From contig OZ241182.1 in NCBI GenBank assembly GCA_965199595.1, positions 2,914,001 to 2,978,000 on the forward strand: DNA of 64,000 nucleotides, in the 5' to 3' direction. The notes beneath the pieces were generated by a model, which was not told the DNA's origin, made no database searches, and worked only from the letters and a program-made list of their open reading frames with translations. The position numbers and the translations under genes were made by a program. The DNA is from JBBROS01 sp965199595 (GTDB lineage Bacteria; Pseudomonadota; Alphaproteobacteria; Acetobacterales; Acetobacteraceae). Below, piece after piece: positions 62,870 to 64,000 of the stretch; within the stretch, counting starts at the first letter, position 1; every line of letters begins with the position of its first letter.

Positions 62870-63895
62870 ATGAAGGTCTTCTGGGATCCCGCGCAGCTGC
62901 GGCACGACCCGCACTTCTTCCTGCAACGCGGCGTCGTGCGCGCCAACTACGAAGTCCCGGCCCGGGCCCTCGCCCTGCTCGAAGGCTGCCGCGGCATGGG
63001 CCTGGTGCCAGAACTGCCACCCCCGCCCGACCGCGCCGCGCTTGAAGCCGTCCATCCCGCCGCCTACCTCGACTTCCTGCGCGACAGCCCGGCGCAATGG
63101 GCCGCCCTGCAGGACCCCGGCCCGGAACTGGTGCCCAACATCCATCCCTCCCCCGAAATGCTCGCCAACGGCGCCCGCTCCGGTGACACCGTGATCGGCC
63201 AGCTCGGCTGGTTCACCGCAGACACCTCCTGCCCCATCGGCCCCGAAACCTGGTCCGCATCCCTGGCCGCCGCCGCCGGCGCCATCGCCGCGGCCGATGA
63301 GGCGGCGGCGGGGCGTCACGCCTATGCGCTGGCCCGGCCGCCGGGCCACCACGCCTATGCCGCGCGCGCGGGCGGGCACTGCTACCTCAACAACGCCGCG
63401 ATGGCGGCCCAGCGCCTGCGGGACCAGGGTGCCGCGCGCGTCGCGGTGCTGGACATCGACAGCCACCACGGCAACGGCACGCAAGGCATCTTCTGGGACC
63501 GGCCGGACGTGTTCTTCGCCTCCATCCATGGCGACCCCGAGGGCTACTATCCCTGGTATGTCGGCCATGCCGGGGAGCGCGGCGGCGGAGCCGGGCTGAA
63601 CCACAACCTGAACCTGCCGCTGCCGCGCGGCACCGCAGATGCCGGGTGGCTGGCCGCCCTGGACACCGCACTCGCCGCCATCACCCGGTTCGCTCCGGAT
63701 GCGCTGGTGCTCAGCCTGGGGTTCGACGCCAGCGAGCATGAGCCGCTCGGCTTCCTGCGTGTCTCGGCGGAGGGCTTCGCCCGGGCCGGCGGCGCCATCG
63801 CCGCGCTGCGCCGCCCCACGGCAATCATCCAGGAGGGCGGCTACGACGTCGAGCGGCTGGGCAGCCTGCTCGCCCGCGTGCTCCGCGCGTTCTGA
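62870..63895 (+). CDS. Histone deacetylase / acetylpolyamine amidohydrolase family protein
   Basis: 341 residues. Arginase-deacetylase fold: ARPPGHHAYAARAGGHCYLNNAAMAAQ with the His pair, the zinc ligands Asp and His in VAVLDIDSHHGNGTQGIF, and Asp in LVLSLGFDASEHEPLGFL, with the base-pair Tyr in QEGGYDVERLGSL. It resembles the bacterial AphA-type enzymes that remove acetyl groups from polyamines. Divergent from the peptide/opine transporter operon, which suggests a shared role in nitrogen compounds; the substrate is not proven. Confidence 0.88.
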   Translation: MKVFWDPAQLRHDPHFFLQRGVVRANYEVPARALALLEGCRGMGLVPELPPPPDRAALEAVHPAAYLDFLRDSPAQWAALQDPGPELVPNIHPSPEMLANGARSGDTVIGQLGWFTADTSCPIGPETWSASLAAAAGAIAAADEAAAGRHAYALARPPGHHAYAARAGGHCYLNNAAMAAQRLRDQGAARVAVLDIDSHHGNGTQGIFWDRPDVFFASIHGDPEGYYPWYVGHAGERGGGAGLNHNLNLPLPRGTADAGWLAALDTALAAITRFAPDALVLSLGFDASEHEPLGFLRVSAEGFARAGGAIAALRRPTAIIQEGGYDVERLGSLLARVLRAF

Positions 63896-64000
63896 CGTCC
63901 ATGGAACAACGGCTGGTGGTTGACCCTGGCTTGGCGCGGGGCCTGCCATCCCGCATACAGGCCGTGATGCATCCCGAACGACCCCGCCTGTGAGTCTCGC

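Overview
The window is high-GC, densely coded chromosomal DNA. It looks like an aerobic, metabolically versatile alphaproteobacterium. Acetobacteraceae of the Roseomonas type is my best guess, from gene content, codon use and the many GTG/TTG starts; no rRNA or marker gene here settles it.

Layout. 1-2.8 kb: two FemAB/CelD-type acyltransferases on either side of a YdcF/ElyC-like membrane protein (cell envelope). 2.8-8.4 kb: the urea ABC transporter urtABCDE behind a near-perfect sigma-54 promoter. 8.4-11.1 kb: an N-formylglutamate amidohydrolase-like gene and two transglutaminase-like genes. 11.1-17.4 kb: the urease operon ureD-[YbjQ-like gene and a low-GC ORF]-ureABC-[EcsC]-ureEFG. 17-43 kb: mostly housekeeping and small-molecule metabolism: an alpha/beta hydrolase, a luciferase-like monooxygenase, glutaredoxin, comF, moaA, phosphomannomutase, galU, a serA-type dehydrogenase, a GSAM-like aminotransferase, enoyl-CoA hydratase, amidase, two gamma-glutamyltransferases, csaA, gpt, phnN, lepA, and tRNA-Arg(ACG) and tRNA-Ser(GGA).

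43.1-56.1 kb is a genomic island integrated at the 3' end of tRNA-Ser(GGA). A 17-bp copy of the tRNA end lies at each border, and the tyrosine integrase sits next to the right border. CCACCCCAC arm-type repeats lie inside both borders, spaced exactly 13 bp apart in tandem. The island genes run leftward from int: membrane proteins, a serine resolvase, an HNH/AP2-like gene, a possible truncated phage acetyltransferase-like ORF, an HTH protein and a Bro-N antirepressor. This suggests a small satellite-like or prophage-derived element. An IS66-family element with a UPF0149/SEC-C passenger gene has landed in the HNH gene, leaving an 8-bp target duplication. That IS66 element is itself broken in tnpC by an IS21-family element, so there are three nested insertions.

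56.2-63.9 kb: a leftward operon for an oligopeptide/opine-type ABC transporter (binding protein, two permeases, fused double ATPase) ending in an MlrC/M81-type metallopeptidase. It starts near a second good sigma-54 promoter and is divergent from an acetylpolyamine-amidohydrolase/HDAC-like gene. The two sigma-54 promoters, urea uptake, urease and the peptide, gamma-glutamyl and amide enzymes together suggest a region rich in nitrogen scavenging, plausibly under NtrC-type control.
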